Positions 42,891 through 53,500 of a stretch of 64,000 nucleotides of DNA are shown here, piece after piece. The notes under the pieces were generated by a model. The model was given only the letters and a program-made list of their open reading frames with translations, searched no databases and was not told the DNA's origin. Both the position numbers and the translations under genes were made by a program. The stretch spans positions 558,001-622,000 of the forward strand of contig NZ_CP061280.1 in the NCBI RefSeq assembly GCF_014541205.1. Direction: 5' to 3'. The stretch's first letter is position 1. The number at the start of each line of letters is the position of its first letter. The stretch is from Mannheimia bovis (lineage in GTDB: Bacteria; Pseudomonadota; Gammaproteobacteria; Enterobacterales; Pasteurellaceae).

Positions 42891-43751
42891 TTAAGCAATT
42901 TTTACAGCTTTATAATTACATTGTGGATTAATGATTAAATCTCGTGAGGCAATAATTTGTAGCTCATAAAGCCCTGATTTTGAGGTTTGCTCCATCACTT
43001 CATTTACTGCATTGGCAGTATGCTCAAAGGCTTCCAGATCAGATTTCCCATTTAATAAGTTCGCTACAAATAATCCGGCAGTTAAATCGCCCACGCCAAC
43101 GGGTTCTTTGGCAAATTCGTAAAGCGGACGGCTGATGTGCCAAATGCCCTCTTGGTTAGCAAACAACATTTCGAATTTGTTGTTATCTTTACCTACACGG
43201 CTTAAATGTTTTACGAGCACTTTTTTCGGACCTTTAGTTAAAATGACTTTTACGGCTTCTAAGGCTTGCTCAAAGTTTTCTACGGTTAAGCCTGTTAGCT
43301 CTCGCAATTCCACTAAATTTGGTGTGATGATATCAGCTTGTGCCATCGCTAGATTGATTAAGCCTTCTTTTACCCCCTCTGCCACAATACAGCCTTTATC
43401 GGGGTGCCCCATTACAGGATCGCACACATAAATTGCATTCGGGTTTTCCACTTTGACTTTGTGGAATGCATTGATAATCTCTTTAACTTGTTCGGCAGAG
43501 CCGGTGTAACCGGATAAAACAGCATCGCAACGATGAAGTTCGCCGATATTGTGAATGCCGTCTACAATACTACCAATCTGTTCTTTTGGCATTACCATTC
43601 CGCCCCACTTTCCATATTGAGTGTGGTTAGAAAATTGCACTGTGTTTAATGCCCATACATCAACCCCTAAAAGTTGCATTGGAAAAGTTGCCGCTTTGTT
43701 ACCTGCGTAGCCATAGACAACGTGGGATTGAATGGAGAGTATGTTTTTCAT
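42891..43751 (-). CDS. pdxY: Pyridoxal kinase PdxY
   Basis: Phosphorylates pyridoxal in the vitamin B6 salvage pathway. 286 residues of the ribokinase superfamily: N-terminal [35 protein letters not shown], and the [10 protein letters not shown] anion hole with catalytic Asp. The sequence starts in the PdxY rather than PdxK manner and the length agrees (E. coli 287). Confidence 0.93.
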   Translation of the reverse strand: MKNILSIQSHVVYGYAGNKAATFPMQLLGVDVWALNTVQFSNHTQYGKWGGMVMPKEQIGSIVDGIHNIGELHRCDAVLSGYTGSAEQVKEIINAFHKVKVENPNAIYVCDPVMGHPDKGCIVAEGVKEGLINLAMAQADIITPNLVELRELTGLTVENFEQALEAVKVILTKGPKKVLVKHLSRVGKDNNKFEMLFANQEGIWHISRPLYEFAKEPVGVGDLTAGLFVANLLNGKSDLEAFEHTANAVNEVMEQTSKSGLYELQIIASRDLIINPQCNYKAVKIA

Positions 43752-43811
43752 TCGCTTGCTCCTTTAAAAGCTCAATGTGTGCTATTTTTAGTCATTTGAA
43801 TTGTTTGAGGG

Positions 43812-43839
43812 TTGAAGTAGGGAAAGAAATCGCTATAAT
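43812..43839 (+). promoter_or_regulatory. Promoter of the second tRNA-Thr(UGU)
   Basis: TTGAAG (43812-43817), 16-base spacer, TATAAT (43834-43839). The tRNA begins 27 bases after the -10, the same layout as at 40951. Confidence 0.75.
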
Positions 43840-43865
43840 TCTCCCTCGTTAAAACCTGTCTATAT

Positions 43866-43941
<76 letters not shown>

Positions 43942-44039
43942 TTTTCAAATCACTTTTATCTTTTTATTCCCTTAATGCAAAACGGCAAGATTTTGCAAAT
44001 TTTTACAAAATCTTACCGCTTGTGCTCATTAAAAATGAA

Positions 44040-44990
44040 TTAAACGTAGCCGTAGTTCATTAAGCGTTGATAACGGCGTTCTAATAAATCATCTTTGCTG
44101 AGTTGATCTAATTCCGCTAAATCTTCCATAATACGTTGTTTAAGATTTTGTGCGATTTCTTCAACATTGCGATGTGCACCGCCTAACGGCTCAGGAATGA
44201 TATTGTCGATTAACTCCAACTCTTTTAAGCGTGGGGCGGTTAATCCCATTACTTCTGCCGCAGTGGAGGCTTTATCGGCACTTTTCCACAGGATTGATGC
44301 ACAGCCTTCAGGAGAGATTACCGAGTAGGTTGAATATTGCAACATATTGACCTTATCGCCCACGCCGATGGCTAATGCACCGCCTGAACCACCTTCACCA
44401 ATTACGGTACAGATGACAGGTACTGAAAGCTGAGACATTTCACGCAGGTTACGAGCGATTGCTTCTGACTGACCACGCTCTTCTGCACCAATACCCGGAT
44501 AAGCTCCCGGTGTGTCGATAAAGGTGATAATCGGCATATTAAAACGCTCTGCCATTTCCATTAAGCGTAAAGCTTTACGATAACCTTCCGGTGCAGGCAT
44601 ACCAAAATTGCGTTTTACCTTCTCTTTTACCGTACGACCTTTCTGATGACCGATAATCATCACCGGGCGACCATCAAGACGAGCAATTCCGCCGACAATG
44701 GCTTTATCATCAGCGAATGCACGATCGCCTGCCAATTCATCAAACTCAGTGAAGATATGCTCAATATAGTCTAATGTGTATGGGCGGTTTGGGTGGCGTG
44801 CCATACGGGAAATTTGCCACGCATCTAAATTGGCAAAGGTTTTTTTGGTTAATTCTTCGCTTTTCTTTTGTAAACGCTTGATTTCATCATCAAGGTCAAT
44901 GTTATCTTGCAGACTTACCGCTCTTAAAGACTCAATTTTAGCCTCAAGTTCGGCAATCGGCATTTCAAAATCTAAAAATTCTTGGCTCAT
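44040..44990 (-). CDS. accA: Acetyl-CoA carboxylase, carboxyltransferase alpha subunit
   Basis: With AccD transfers CO2 from biotin to acetyl-CoA in fatty acid synthesis. 316 residues from ATG 44990 (AAAAGGAAAAAATA upstream); the earlier in-frame ATG at 45026 adds a non-homologous leader. Seen: [43 protein letters not shown] and [12 protein letters not shown]. Downstream of plsC and ftsP in the same direction. Confidence 0.95.
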   Translation of the reverse strand: MSQEFLDFEMPIAELEAKIESLRAVSLQDNIDLDDEIKRLQKKSEELTKKTFANLDAWQISRMARHPNRPYTLDYIEHIFTEFDELAGDRAFADDKAIVGGIARLDGRPVMIIGHQKGRTVKEKVKRNFGMPAPEGYRKALRLMEMAERFNMPIITFIDTPGAYPGIGAEERGQSEAIARNLREMSQLSVPVICTVIGEGGSGGALAIGVGDKVNMLQYSTYSVISPEGCASILWKSADKASTAAEVMGLTAPRLKELELIDNIIPEPLGGAHRNVEEIAQNLKQRIMEDLAELDQLSKDDLLERRYQRLMNYGYV

Positions 44991-45043
44991 TATTTTTTCC
45001 TTTTTATGGGCAAAATTGTTAGGCATTATCGCTTATCAAGGGG

Positions 45044-46468
45044 TTATTGTCCATTTTCAATTACATTAAATTGACCCATCGTACCTCTATCACGCAACAT
45101 AAAATCGCTCACGCCAAAGGTAAAAGGCAATTGCTCAGAAGCGGTATTGTCAAAGCGAACTAAAAGAGTTACCTCTTGTTCAGCCTCTAACCAAACCGTA
45201 TCTCGCCAAGCAAGTTGCTTAATTGGGGATGGTTTACGGTTTTGAGTCTCAATAATAAATTTTGCACCTTGCAGGGTAAATCCGACCGCTTGTGTACTGT
45301 GTAAATACCAACGCTCAACACTGCCTTTTTGAGCGGTAAAATCAATTCGTTTTGGGTCAAATCGTTTTTGATTGATTAAGTAATCAGACGGACGAAGCAT
45401 AAATCGGCGTTCTTGGCTGATTTTCAAATTAAATTCATCTAGTGAAAAAGCGGGTGAGTTGGGTTTTGTATTTAGTACCGCCGCCATTCCTTCAGGTCTG
45501 AGTTCTAAAATCACATTATCGGTTAATTCATCGTCGCTTGAGAAAACTTGCCCGATTTTGTAAAAAATATCTCTTTTTTGACCGCTTATCAGTGAAACTG
45601 TTTTGCCATCGCTTAAATCAATTAGCACTTCCACTCGCTCACTCGGAGCGAGATGTATAACACCCATCTCCACAGGCTCGGCTAACATTCCCACGCCTGT
45701 CGCAATCAACTGAAGTGGTCGATCATTATCTAGCCTTAATTCATAAGCACGAGAGAGAGAAGCATTGAGAACACGTAATCTCACCCAGCCACGTGGAACA
45801 TTGAAATAAGGCGATTCTTGCCCGTTTACAAACAGGCGTTTGCCTAAAAATTGGGGCGTGTTTTTATCTAAAACTTGTACGCCTTCTTTATTGAGAAGTT
45901 GGTCTTGCAAAATCAGCGGAATATCATTTATGCCATATTTATTCGGTAAAGTGGTATTTTTGCTATGTTGATCTTCAATCAGCCATAAGCCAACCAAGCC
46001 TCGATAAATTTGGAACGCTGAATTGAGCATCGTATCGGCGTGATACCAACAAGTACAAGCGGGTTGATTAACTGAAACAATTGGCGACCAACTGCTTTTG
46101 GGGTCGAGAGAACGATGCACCGAGCCGATCATATCGCTTGAGGCTTGTAGCCCCTGAATATTCATTGAGATTTTTTGTGGCAGATTATTGAGATAAGTTA
46201 ATTTAACAAAATCTCCTGATTTTACCCGCACAGTAGGGGCAAGATACTGTCCATTCACACCCCAAACGTCTACCAGTTTGCCTTTATCAAATTGGGTTTG
46301 AGCAGGGCGTAAATCAAGCCGAACAGGTTTACCTCGTCCAATGTCCATAAGGGGTGGAATATTAAGGGAAGGACGATCAGCCGCTAATGCAGGGCGAGGT
46401 AATGTAGCTAATGCACCCGCTAGGGCAGAACCTTGTAAAAATTGGCGTCGGGTTATCGCTTTTTTCAT
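45044..46468 (-). CDS. ftsP: Cell division protein FtsP (SufI)
   Basis: Periplasmic multicopper-oxidase-like protein that stabilises the division ring under stress. 474 residues with a Tat signal (ITRRQFLQG...[10 protein letters not shown]). Three cupredoxin domains, but the copper-binding His clusters are lost: WYHADTML and the C-terminal end [15 protein letters not shown] lack the usual HxH and HCH motifs, as in E. coli SufI. It lies one base after plsC, the same neighbour as in E. coli. Confidence 0.9.
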   Translation of the reverse strand: MKKAITRRQFLQGSALAGALATLPRPALAADRPSLNIPPLMDIGRGKPVRLDLRPAQTQFDKGKLVDVWGVNGQYLAPTVRVKSGDFVKLTYLNNLPQKISMNIQGLQASSDMIGSVHRSLDPKSSWSPIVSVNQPACTCWYHADTMLNSAFQIYRGLVGLWLIEDQHSKNTTLPNKYGINDIPLILQDQLLNKEGVQVLDKNTPQFLGKRLFVNGQESPYFNVPRGWVRLRVLNASLSRAYELRLDNDRPLQLIATGVGMLAEPVEMGVIHLAPSERVEVLIDLSDGKTVSLISGQKRDIFYKIGQVFSSDDELTDNVILELRPEGMAAVLNTKPNSPAFSLDEFNLKISQERRFMLRPSDYLINQKRFDPKRIDFTAQKGSVERWYLHSTQAVGFTLQGAKFIIETQNRKPSPIKQLAWRDTVWLEAEQEVTLLVRFDNTASEQLPFTFGVSDFMLRDRGTMGQFNVIENGQ

Positions 46469-46469
46469 A

Positions 46470-47201
46470 TTAGGCGTTTTTCGTTTTTTCTAGTTCTTCA
46501 ACTTCTTGATTAAGCTCTTCAAATTTAGCGAGCATAATTTGGTGGCATTTTTCCATTAGTTCTTTCACGTTTTCACGGCTGTAACCTGATGTATCAATAG
46601 GCTCAAGCATTTCACAAATCACAACGCCGTTATCCCAACGGTTCAAATCAATTTTATTATGTAAGTTGGAACAGACAACCGGCACAATCGGCACACCTGC
46701 GGAAATTGCTAAATGGAAAGCTCCGGTTTTAAACGGCAGTAAGCCACGTCCACGACTGCGAGTACCTTCAGGGAACATCCAAACAGATACTTGACGCTCT
46801 TTGACGATTTGCCCTGCTTTATTCATTGTTTCAATCGCACTTGAACGCTTTTCACGATGAATAAAAATATTGCCGGTCGCCCAATAAACTAAGCCGAAAA
46901 ACGGAATCCAAATCAAGCTTTTTTTGCCGATACTCACGGTGTTTTCTGCTACCATTGAAGAAATCGTTGCCATATCATAGTTATTCTGATGGTTGCCGAT
47001 GTAGATAACCGGGTAGTTGATTTCAGGTTTTTTACGAGTAATCAGTTTTACGCCCATCAATTTATGTAATAAGCCGAACCAACGTGCCACAACGCCCACA
47101 CTGCTCGGGTGGCGTAAACGCACTAACGCATAAAGTGTACCGACAAGAGAAATTAAAATAGCCGCTATTGCAACTAAAAAGACACGAAAAATTTTTAACA
47201 T
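46470..47201 (-). CDS. plsC: 1-acyl-sn-glycerol-3-phosphate acyltransferase
   Basis: Makes phosphatidic acid from lysophosphatidic acid at the inner membrane. 243 residues with an N-terminal membrane segment, the catalytic NHQNNYDM (HX4D), the substrate motif [11 protein letters not shown], and VPIVPVV. First gene of plsC-ftsP-accA, all related to envelope synthesis. Confidence 0.94.
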   Translation of the reverse strand: MLKIFRVFLVAIAAILISLVGTLYALVRLRHPSSVGVVARWFGLLHKLMGVKLITRKKPEINYPVIYIGNHQNNYDMATISSMVAENTVSIGKKSLIWIPFFGLVYWATGNIFIHREKRSSAIETMNKAGQIVKERQVSVWMFPEGTRSRGRGLLPFKTGAFHLAISAGVPIVPVVCSNLHNKIDLNRWDNGVVICEMLEPIDTSGYSRENVKELMEKCHQIMLAKFEELNQEVEELEKTKNA

Positions 47202-47347
47202 AATAATGATAACCTTAAAAATGAGATGTCTATGAGTATAGCAAAATCAGGTTAGTTTCTAAAGATTATCATAATTAAATTGATAGTTTCCTATTTTGCA
47301 AAAAATCGGTATATTTAGACCGCTTGTTTATTCATAAGGAGAAAAGA

Positions 47348-47845
47348 ATGAGTAAAGTAACTTTAGCAGGAAACCCGATTGAGGTTGCAGGTGCATTTCC
47401 ACAACAAGGCGATGTGGTTGCAGATTTTACGCTGGTAAACAGTGATTTAGAGGACGTTTCACTGTCTGATTTTGATGGTAAACGCAAAGTGTTAAACATT
47501 TTCCCAAGTATTGATACAGGTATTTGTGCGAAGTCTGTGCGTGTGTTTAACGAAAAAGCAACAAGTTTAGATAACACGGTTGTATTATGTATTTCAGCTG
47601 ATTTACCTTTTGCTCAAGCACGTTTCTGTGGAGCAGAAGGCATTGAAAATGCGAAAGTATTATCAACGTTCCGTAACCGTGAATTACATAACAAACTTGG
47701 TGTGGATATTACCTCTGGTCCACTCGCTGGCTTAGCCTCTCGTTCTGTGATTATTTTAGATGAGAGCAACAAAGTCTTACACAGCGAATTAGTGCCGGAA
47801 ATCAAGCAAGAGCCGGATTACGATGCAGCTTTAGCGGTGCTATAA
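47348..47845 (+). CDS. tpx: Thiol peroxidase
   Basis: Thioredoxin-dependent peroxidase reducing hydrogen and alkyl peroxides. 165 residues from ATG 47348, which has AAGGAGAAAAGA; the in-frame start 47324 is upstream of that site and rejected. Peroxidatic Cys60 in IDTGICAKS and resolving Cys94 in ARFCGAEG, two bases apart in numbering from E. coli Tpx (61 and 95). Confidence 0.95.
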   Translation: MSKVTLAGNPIEVAGAFPQQGDVVADFTLVNSDLEDVSLSDFDGKRKVLNIFPSIDTGICAKSVRVFNEKATSLDNTVVLCISADLPFAQARFCGAEGIENAKVLSTFRNRELHNKLGVDITSGPLAGLASRSVIILDESNKVLHSELVPEIKQEPDYDAALAVL

Positions 47846-47886
47846 TTTGCAAAATTATTAAGTAATATTACCGCTTGTAGAGCATA

Positions 47887-47920
47887 AAAAAGCCCATTGA
47901 GTGAAATCAACGGGCTTTTT
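47887..47920 (+). terminator. Terminator of tpx
   Basis: AAAAAGCCCATTGA (47887-47900) pairs with TCAACGGGCTTTTT (47907-47920) with one mismatch. A-rich and T-rich ends allow both directions. Confidence 0.85.
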
Positions 47921-47937
47921 GCCAAGAAACCATAATG

Positions 47938-47963
47938 TAGGGGCAAATTGCAATTTGCCCCTA
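47938..47963. repeat. TAGGGGC palindromic repeat, copy 2
   Basis: TAGGGGCAAATTG directly joined to its complement, a perfect 26-base palindrome. Compared with 27024-27049, one G-to-A change in the left arm is matched by the C-to-T change in the right arm, so the hairpin is preserved. It lies between the convergent tpx and yidC. Confidence 0.75.
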
Positions 47964-47982
47964 CGGTGTGGTTATAAGTAAA

Positions 47983-49611
47983 TTATTTCTTACGAGAATG
48001 TAAGCCTTTTTTCTCTAAGTTACGGTAAATTAACCACTGTTGGGCAATGGTAATTAAGTTAGAGGTTAGCCAGTAAAGTACTAAGCCTGATGGGAACCAT
48101 AGGAAGAATACGGTAAAGATCACCGGCATAAAGGTCATTACTTTTTGTTGCATTGGGTCAGCCACCGGTGTTGGCGACATTTTTTGCAACAAGAACATTG
48201 ATGCACCCATTAATAGAGGCAAAATGTAGTACGGATCTTGTGCCGATAAGTCTTTAATCCAACCGAAGAATGGTGCGTGGCGGAGTTCTACTGCTTCCAT
48301 AAATGTCCAATATAACGCGATGAAAATCGGCATTTGGATTAGGATCGGTAAACAGCCACCCATCGGGTTTACTTTTTCTTCTTTGTAGAGCTTCATCATC
48401 TCTTGGCTCATACGTTGGCGGTCGTCGCCAAAACGCTCACGCATTTCTGTAATACGTGGTTGTAACATACGCATTTTTGCCATTGAAGTGTATTGTGCTT
48501 TGGTTAATGGGTAAAGAATGGTTTTTACCACAATCGTTACACCAATAATCGCTAAGCCCCAGTTGCTGACAATTTTTTGAATTGCGGTTAATAACCAGAA
48601 CAATGGTTTAGCAATAAACCACGCCCAACCGTAATCTACGGTTAAGTCTAAGTGGTTTGCAGCTTCTTCCATCTCTTTTTGGTCTTTAGAGCCCGTCCAA
48701 AGTTTACTGCTTAAATTTGCTTCAGAATTTGGGGCAATGGTTGTTAATGGACCACGATAACCAATGGTTGCAACACCGTTGTTGGTGCGTGAATAAAGGT
48801 TATTATCTGCATCTTGGTTTGGTACCCAAGCAGACACGAAGTAGTGTTGTAATACTGCGATCCAACCTGCTTTGGTATCAATACTTAAGTTCGCTTTTTC
48901 CATATCTTGGAAACTGTATTTTTTGTAGTTAGTTTCTGAAGAAGAGTACGCACCACCTGTATAAGTTGGCATTGTTAAACTACCAGAACTTTCAATGACG
49001 GAGTGTTTTAACTGACCGTAAGGTTGAACTTCAATCGCTTCTGCGGTGTTATTTTTAATGTTGAAATTTACGCCAACATCATAGCTACCACGTTTTAAGG
49101 TGAAAGTTTTGGTATAAACTACACCATCTTTCTCAAATGTTAGTGGTACAGAAAGTTCGTTTTGATCATCAGTTAATTTGAAACTGTCCGCCGTTACTGC
49201 ATATTGTGGACGACCAGCATTGGTATCAATCCCATTTTTACCTACTAAGCCACTTTGAGCCACATAGGTTTTAGTACCGTCTTGCTGCAATAATTTGAAT
49301 GGAGTATTAGAGTTTAATTCCGCATTGTGTTTCAATAAGTCTGAACCTACCACATCGCCACCTAAGGTATCAATGGTTAGGCGTAACACATCGCTTTCCA
49401 CCGTAATGGTTTTGCCTTGCGTGATGCTGTCTGCAATTGGATTATTAGCATTAGAAGCCGCTGGAACATCACCCGCCTGTTGTTGGGTTTGAGCTGCCGC
49501 TTGAGCCTGTTTTTGAGCTTGAATTTCAGGGTTAAAATCTTGCTGCCATTGCGTAAAAATAAGCACAGACACAAGAAGCAAACCCATTAGCAGTAAGCCA
49601 CGATTATTCAT
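47983..49611 (-). CDS. yidC: Membrane protein insertase YidC
   Basis: Inserts and folds inner-membrane proteins, alone or with Sec. 542 residues (E. coli 548): N-terminal helix, a large periplasmic beta domain (about 60-330), and the conserved five-helix insertase core with [32 protein letters not shown] and [15 protein letters not shown]. Ends with basic residues (KKGLHSRKK). The usual partners rpmH, rnpA and yidD are not upstream here, so the gene has been moved out of its common cluster. Confidence 0.95.
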   Translation of the reverse strand: MNNRGLLLMGLLLVSVLIFTQWQQDFNPEIQAQKQAQAAAQTQQQAGDVPAASNANNPIADSITQGKTITVESDVLRLTIDTLGGDVVGSDLLKHNAELNSNTPFKLLQQDGTKTYVAQSGLVGKNGIDTNAGRPQYAVTADSFKLTDDQNELSVPLTFEKDGVVYTKTFTLKRGSYDVGVNFNIKNNTAEAIEVQPYGQLKHSVIESSGSLTMPTYTGGAYSSSETNYKKYSFQDMEKANLSIDTKAGWIAVLQHYFVSAWVPNQDADNNLYSRTNNGVATIGYRGPLTTIAPNSEANLSSKLWTGSKDQKEMEEAANHLDLTVDYGWAWFIAKPLFWLLTAIQKIVSNWGLAIIGVTIVVKTILYPLTKAQYTSMAKMRMLQPRITEMRERFGDDRQRMSQEMMKLYKEEKVNPMGGCLPILIQMPIFIALYWTFMEAVELRHAPFFGWIKDLSAQDPYYILPLLMGASMFLLQKMSPTPVADPMQQKVMTFMPVIFTVFFLWFPSGLVLYWLTSNLITIAQQWLIYRNLEKKGLHSRKK

Positions 49612-49692
49612 TTTGAAGTTCTCTTGTTAGTAATGGATAAAAAGAAAGGTATTTTATAATAGGTTGGCGTGTTTTCCAAACGCCTTTTATAA

Positions 49693-49750
49693 ACAAGCGG
49701 TCGGATTTAATCAAAGTTTTGCAAAATTCTCTGAAAATCCGACCGCTTGT
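49693..49750 (-). repeat. Inverted uptake-sequence pair between menI and yidC
   Basis: ACAAGCGGTCGGATTT (49693-49708) pairs perfectly over 16 bases with AAATCCGACCGCTTGT (49735-49750). The loop is 26 bases and the T tail weak, so it may be a terminator for menI or simply two uptake sites. Confidence 0.6.
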
Positions 49751-49763
49751 TGCGGATAAGAAA

Positions 49764-50189
49764 TTAACGTTTATCTAAGGTTTTGGTGGAAAGACGAGCC
49801 ACCGCACACAGGTTGCCTTGCTCGTCTTTAATATCAATATTCCACACCTGCACTTCACGCCCTAATTTCAGAGGCGTGGCTCGTGCCATCGCTTTTGTTC
49901 CAGCAGGGATTGATTTTAAATGGCTAATATTCAATTCCATTCCGACTGCAATTTGATGAGCTTCACACACCATTAACGCCCCCGCATTAGCAGTCGTTTC
50001 TGCCAAGGCGGCTGAAACGCCACCGTGCAACACACCAAACGGCTGTTGGGTACGTTCATCCACCATCAGCTGTGCTTCAATCCAATCTTCACCGATAGCC
50101 GTAAATTCGATACCTAAATGTGCTACTGCCGATTTTTGGCTAAGAGCATTTAATTGTTCGCACGTTGCAGTTTGTTTCCAAATGGTCAT
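49764..50189 (-). CDS. menI: 1,4-dihydroxy-2-naphthoyl-CoA thioesterase (MenI/YdiI type)
   Basis: Hotdog-fold thioesterase releasing DHNA for menaquinone synthesis. 141 residues with HLGIEFTAIGEDWIEA, the active region PFGVLHGGVSAALAETTANAG and GMELNISHLKS, matching the YdiI group. Of two in-frame ATGs, 50189 is chosen because AGGA is at proper distance; at 50195 it is only a few bases away. With menD and menH in the window, three steps of one pathway are present. Closely related YbdB acts on enterobactin, which is unlikely here. Confidence 0.85.
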   Translation of the reverse strand: MTIWKQTATCEQLNALSQKSAVAHLGIEFTAIGEDWIEAQLMVDERTQQPFGVLHGGVSAALAETTANAGALMVCEAHQIAVGMELNISHLKSIPAGTKAMARATPLKLGREVQVWNIDIKDEQGNLCAVARLSTKTLDKR

Positions 50190-50207
50190 TATCATTTCCT
50201 GTTTAAT

Positions 50208-50237
50208 AAAAAAGCTGTCTAAATAGACAGCTTTTTT
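50208..50237. terminator. Two-way terminator beside the small peptide gene
   Basis: AAAAAAGCTGTCT (50208-50220) pairs perfectly with AGACAGCTTTTTT (50225-50237), loop AAAT. It has A and T runs on both sides. It lies just before the menI start on the minus strand, so minus-strand transcripts crossing from 50.5 kb would stop here, as antisense to the small peptide mRNA. Its T run ends one base before the TATAAT of the plus-strand unit. Confidence 0.85.
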
Positions 50238-50238
50238 G

Positions 50239-50333
50239 TATAATCCTTCCCGTGCTATGGGCGGACAGTGTGCTACGCCAATAGCACATTTGTCTGGTCG
50301 CCTTAGTCAAATAGCACTAAGGAGGTGATTTAT
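50239..50333 (+). promoter_or_regulatory. Promoter and switching leader of the small peptide gene
   Basis: Perfect -10 TATAAT (50239-50244) with a poor -35. The leader forms hairpin A: TGTGCTA (50269-50275) with TAGCACA (50282-50288), extended by GACA/TGTC and GGCG (50260-50263)/CGCC (50299-50302). Hairpin B is CCTTAGT (50301-50307) with ACTAAGG (50316-50322), which takes up part of the ribosome site AAGGAGG. A and B share 50301-50302. In addition GTGCTAT (50252-50258) can pair with either ATAGCAC copy (50281-50287 or 50311-50317); the latter would open hairpin B. This is the layout of a translation switch. Confidence 0.7.
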
Positions 50334-50447
50334 GTGAAAAAATCAGAAGTTTTCTTTCTGGTTGCGTTGCTAGTCTTAATAGCAACATCCGCTAGCATTA
50401 AAGTATTAGCTGTACTTAATTTGCTAGCTGGGTTATTAGCTAAATAA
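50334..50447 (+). CDS. 37-residue hydrophobic membrane peptide, toxin-like
   Basis: GTG start with AGGAGG eight bases upstream. The product is MKKSE followed by a hydrophobic helix (VFFLVALLVLIATSASI), one Lys, a second hydrophobic stretch (VLAVLNLLAGLLA) and a final Lys. Size, charge pattern and hydrophobicity resemble type I toxins and other small membrane proteins, but I recognise no family. The ribosome site is partly buried in a hairpin, and an AUG-UGA start-stop (50332-50337) overlaps the GTG. The coding part itself holds a hairpin (GCTAGCA 50391-50397 with TGCTAGC 50422-50428). It stands alone between promoter and terminator. Confidence 0.7.
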   Translation: MKKSEVFFLVALLVLIATSASIKVLAVLNLLAGLLAK

Positions 50448-50464
50448 CCTATATGTACTAGACA

Positions 50465-50494
50465 GAGGCAGGATAGCTACCTGCCTCACTTTTT
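50465..50494 (+). terminator. Terminator of the small peptide gene
   Basis: GAGGCAGG (50465-50472) pairs perfectly with CCTGCCTC (50480-50487), then ACTTTTT. It has no T run on the minus strand, so it serves the plus-strand unit only. Confidence 0.85.
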
Positions 50495-50525
50495 ATTCTA
50501 AGCCCTTTCTGCTGATATTTCAACC

Positions 50526-53500
50526 TTAAATCACTTCCAATAACGCCTGAACTGGGTGCTTAATCCCCTGTTGCTCAAAGCGTTTCACTTGTGAACGGCA
50601 AGAATAGCCTGTCGCTAGGCAGCGTTCGAGCGGTTTGCCATTGATTTTTTTCTGCCACGATTGTTCATAAATCGCTTTTGACATCGCTAAATGTTTGGTT
50701 TCGTGCCCGAATGTGCCTGCCATTCCGCAGCAGCCGACATTTTCCGCCACTAATGTTTCGCCAAAATGGGCGAAAATAGTTTTCCACTCGTTCATTGAGT
50801 TGGGGAGTGAGGTCGATTCGGTGCAGTGAGCAAATAAATGCCATTGCAAGCGGTCGGAATCCGCAGTTTTTTTGCAATTTTCCAACTCGCCTTCTTGCAT
50901 CATCTCTTTCAACCACTCGTGAGCTAATAGCACTTTGAAATCGCCCCGTTGCTTTTTGAGGATTTCGTTATACTCTTGGCGGTAAATGAGGGTTAAGGCT
51001 GGATCGACCGATACCATCGGCACGCCAAGTTTTGCCACACGGTTTAGGAAATCCGCTTGGTTTTTGGCTGTTTTAGCAAATTTAGCCAAAAAGCCTTTAA
51101 CGTGTTGAGCTTTGCCGCTTGGCTTGAATGGCAGCACAATCGGCTTAAAGCCAAGTTTTTGCGTGAGGGCGACAAAATCCGCCACCACTTTAGCATCGTA
51201 ATAAGAGGTAAACGGATCTTGCACAATAAATAGCATTTTGCGATTTTCTGCAGAAAATTGACCGCTTGTAGCCTGCTGTTCAAGGCTTTCCAAACTCTCG
51301 CCTTGATAGCCGATTTCCACTAATTGATGTTGTAGATTTGGTACAGACAATGCCGGCAAATAAGTCATTCCCAATGTTTTATTTGCAGCGGTTTCCGCCA
51401 GTTTTGATGTGCTGAAAAAGTTAAAAAACTGCGGTTTTTTCGCCATTATTGGGGCAACAAATTCCAAATTGGAGACCACATAATCTTTCAGCGGACGCAA
51501 ATAGCGACTGTGGTAAAGCTCATTAAATTGCGATCTGAAAGTCGGCACATCAATTTTTATCGGACACTGGCTGGCACAAGCTTTACAAGCAAGGCAGGTA
51601 TCCATTGCCGCTTTCACTTCGTGGGAAAAATCGTACTCTTTCTTTTTGTTGAGCGAGTTTCGCACTTTCGCCACAAAATCCGTGAGCGAGGCGGTTTTGT
51701 TGTTAGCGTTGAAGATTAAATCATTTGGATCAACTTTTTGCTCCGCTAATAAACGCAACCATTCCCGCACTAAAGTCGCTCGCCCTTTCGGTGAATATAG
51801 GCGGTTGCCCGACACTTTCATAGAGGGACACATTGTGCTATGCACATCAAAGTTAAAGCACAAGCCGTTACCGTTACAATTCATCGCACCTTTAAATTCC
51901 TCACGCACTTGAATTGGAATTTGGCGGTCAAAATCGGCTCGCATTTGGGAATCAATCGGGTAGAGAGTTGCCTCGCTCTCTAATGGCGTACAAATTTTGC
52001 CGGGGTTCAGGCGATTTTGCGGGTCGAATAAGGTTTTGATGTAGCGGAGTTCTTGCCACAAGGTTTCGCCAAAGAAACGCTCACCATAATAAGAACGCAT
52101 TCCTTTGCCGTGTTCGCCCCAAATCAAGCCACCGTATTTAGCGGTAAGTTCGACAACTTGGTCGGAAATTTGTTTAAAGGTTTCCACTTGGGTTTTGTCG
52201 CATAAATCCAATGCCGGGCGAACGTGTAGTACGCCGGCATCAACGTGTCCGAACATTCCATAAGGTAAATTATGGCTATCTAATAATGCACGGAACTCAG
52301 CGATATAATCGGCTAAGTTTTCCGGCGGCACTGCGGTATCTTCCACAAAGGCAATCGGCTTTGCCCAACCTTTGGCGTTGCCAAGCAAGCCCACCGCTTT
52401 TTTCCGCATTGCGTAGATTTTTTCGATGGAATTGACATCGCTTGTGAGTTGATAGCCGATAATTCCTGCCTCGTTATTTACAATTTTTTGATCGAGGCTT
52501 TCGCACAATGCTCGAACTTGTTCCTTAATCTGAGCTTGGTCATTAGAGGCATATTCGACAATATTAATACCGAGAATCGGGTTGTTCGGATCTTCGGTTA
52601 AGAGATCCGATACCGAGTGCCACACAATATCTTGCTTGGCAAGATTCAGCACTTTGGAATCCACCGTTTCCACCGACAATGCTTTTGCCTCTAACATAAA
52701 AGGGGCGGAGCGGAGGGCAGCATCAAAGGAGTTATATTTAATATTAATTAAGGTGCGATGTTTTGGAATTGGGAGTAAATTCAGTTTTGCTTCGCAAATA
52801 AAAGCAAGAGAGCCTTCAGAGCCTGTCAGGATGCGAGTGAGGTTAAATTCACTTTCATCATCGTTAAAAACGTTTTTCAGATCGTAGCCGGTAATAAAGC
52901 GGTTAAGTTGTGGCAATTCACTTAATACGGTTGGGCGTAAGGCTTTGCAACGGGTGAAAATTTCGCTGTGCAGGGTTTTGCCTAAAGTGGAAAGATTTAA
53001 CTTTTCTAAATTTGCAAAAAAATCCTCAGATTTGACCGCTTGTGTTTCTAAAATTTCGCCGTTAATTAAGACCGATTTGATCTCAAGGATATGTGCAGAA
53101 GTTTTCCCATATTGTAGTGAACCTTGACCGGAGGCATCTGTATTAATCATTCCACCTAGTGTTGCACGGTTACTGGTGGAAAGCTCCGGCGAAAAGAATA
53201 AGCCGTGAGGTTTTAAAAATTGGTTGAGTTGATCTTTTACCACGCCGGCTTGCACACGCACCCAGCGTTCTTCCACATTGAGTTCTAAAATGTGGTTCAT
53301 ATGGCGGGAGAGATCCACAATAATATTATTATTCAGCGATTGCCCGTTCGTGCCGGTACCGCCGCCACGAGGGGTAAAGGTTAAGTGTTGGTATTCCGCT
53401 TTTTGGGCAAGTTTGGTCAGGATCACTACATCAGATACCGATTTTGGAAACAGAATTGCTTGCGGAATTTGCTGATAAACACTGTTATCGGTTGCAAGCG

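Noticed and set aside
45044..46468. Functional multicopper oxidase
   Set aside because: The copper-binding His clusters are absent, and the Tat signal and plsC neighbour match FtsP/SufI, which has lost copper.
50239..50333. Known metabolite riboswitch ahead of the small peptide
   Set aside because: No conserved core of a riboswitch class that I know could be matched, and the gene is not a transporter or enzyme. Kept as an unassigned switch-like leader instead.
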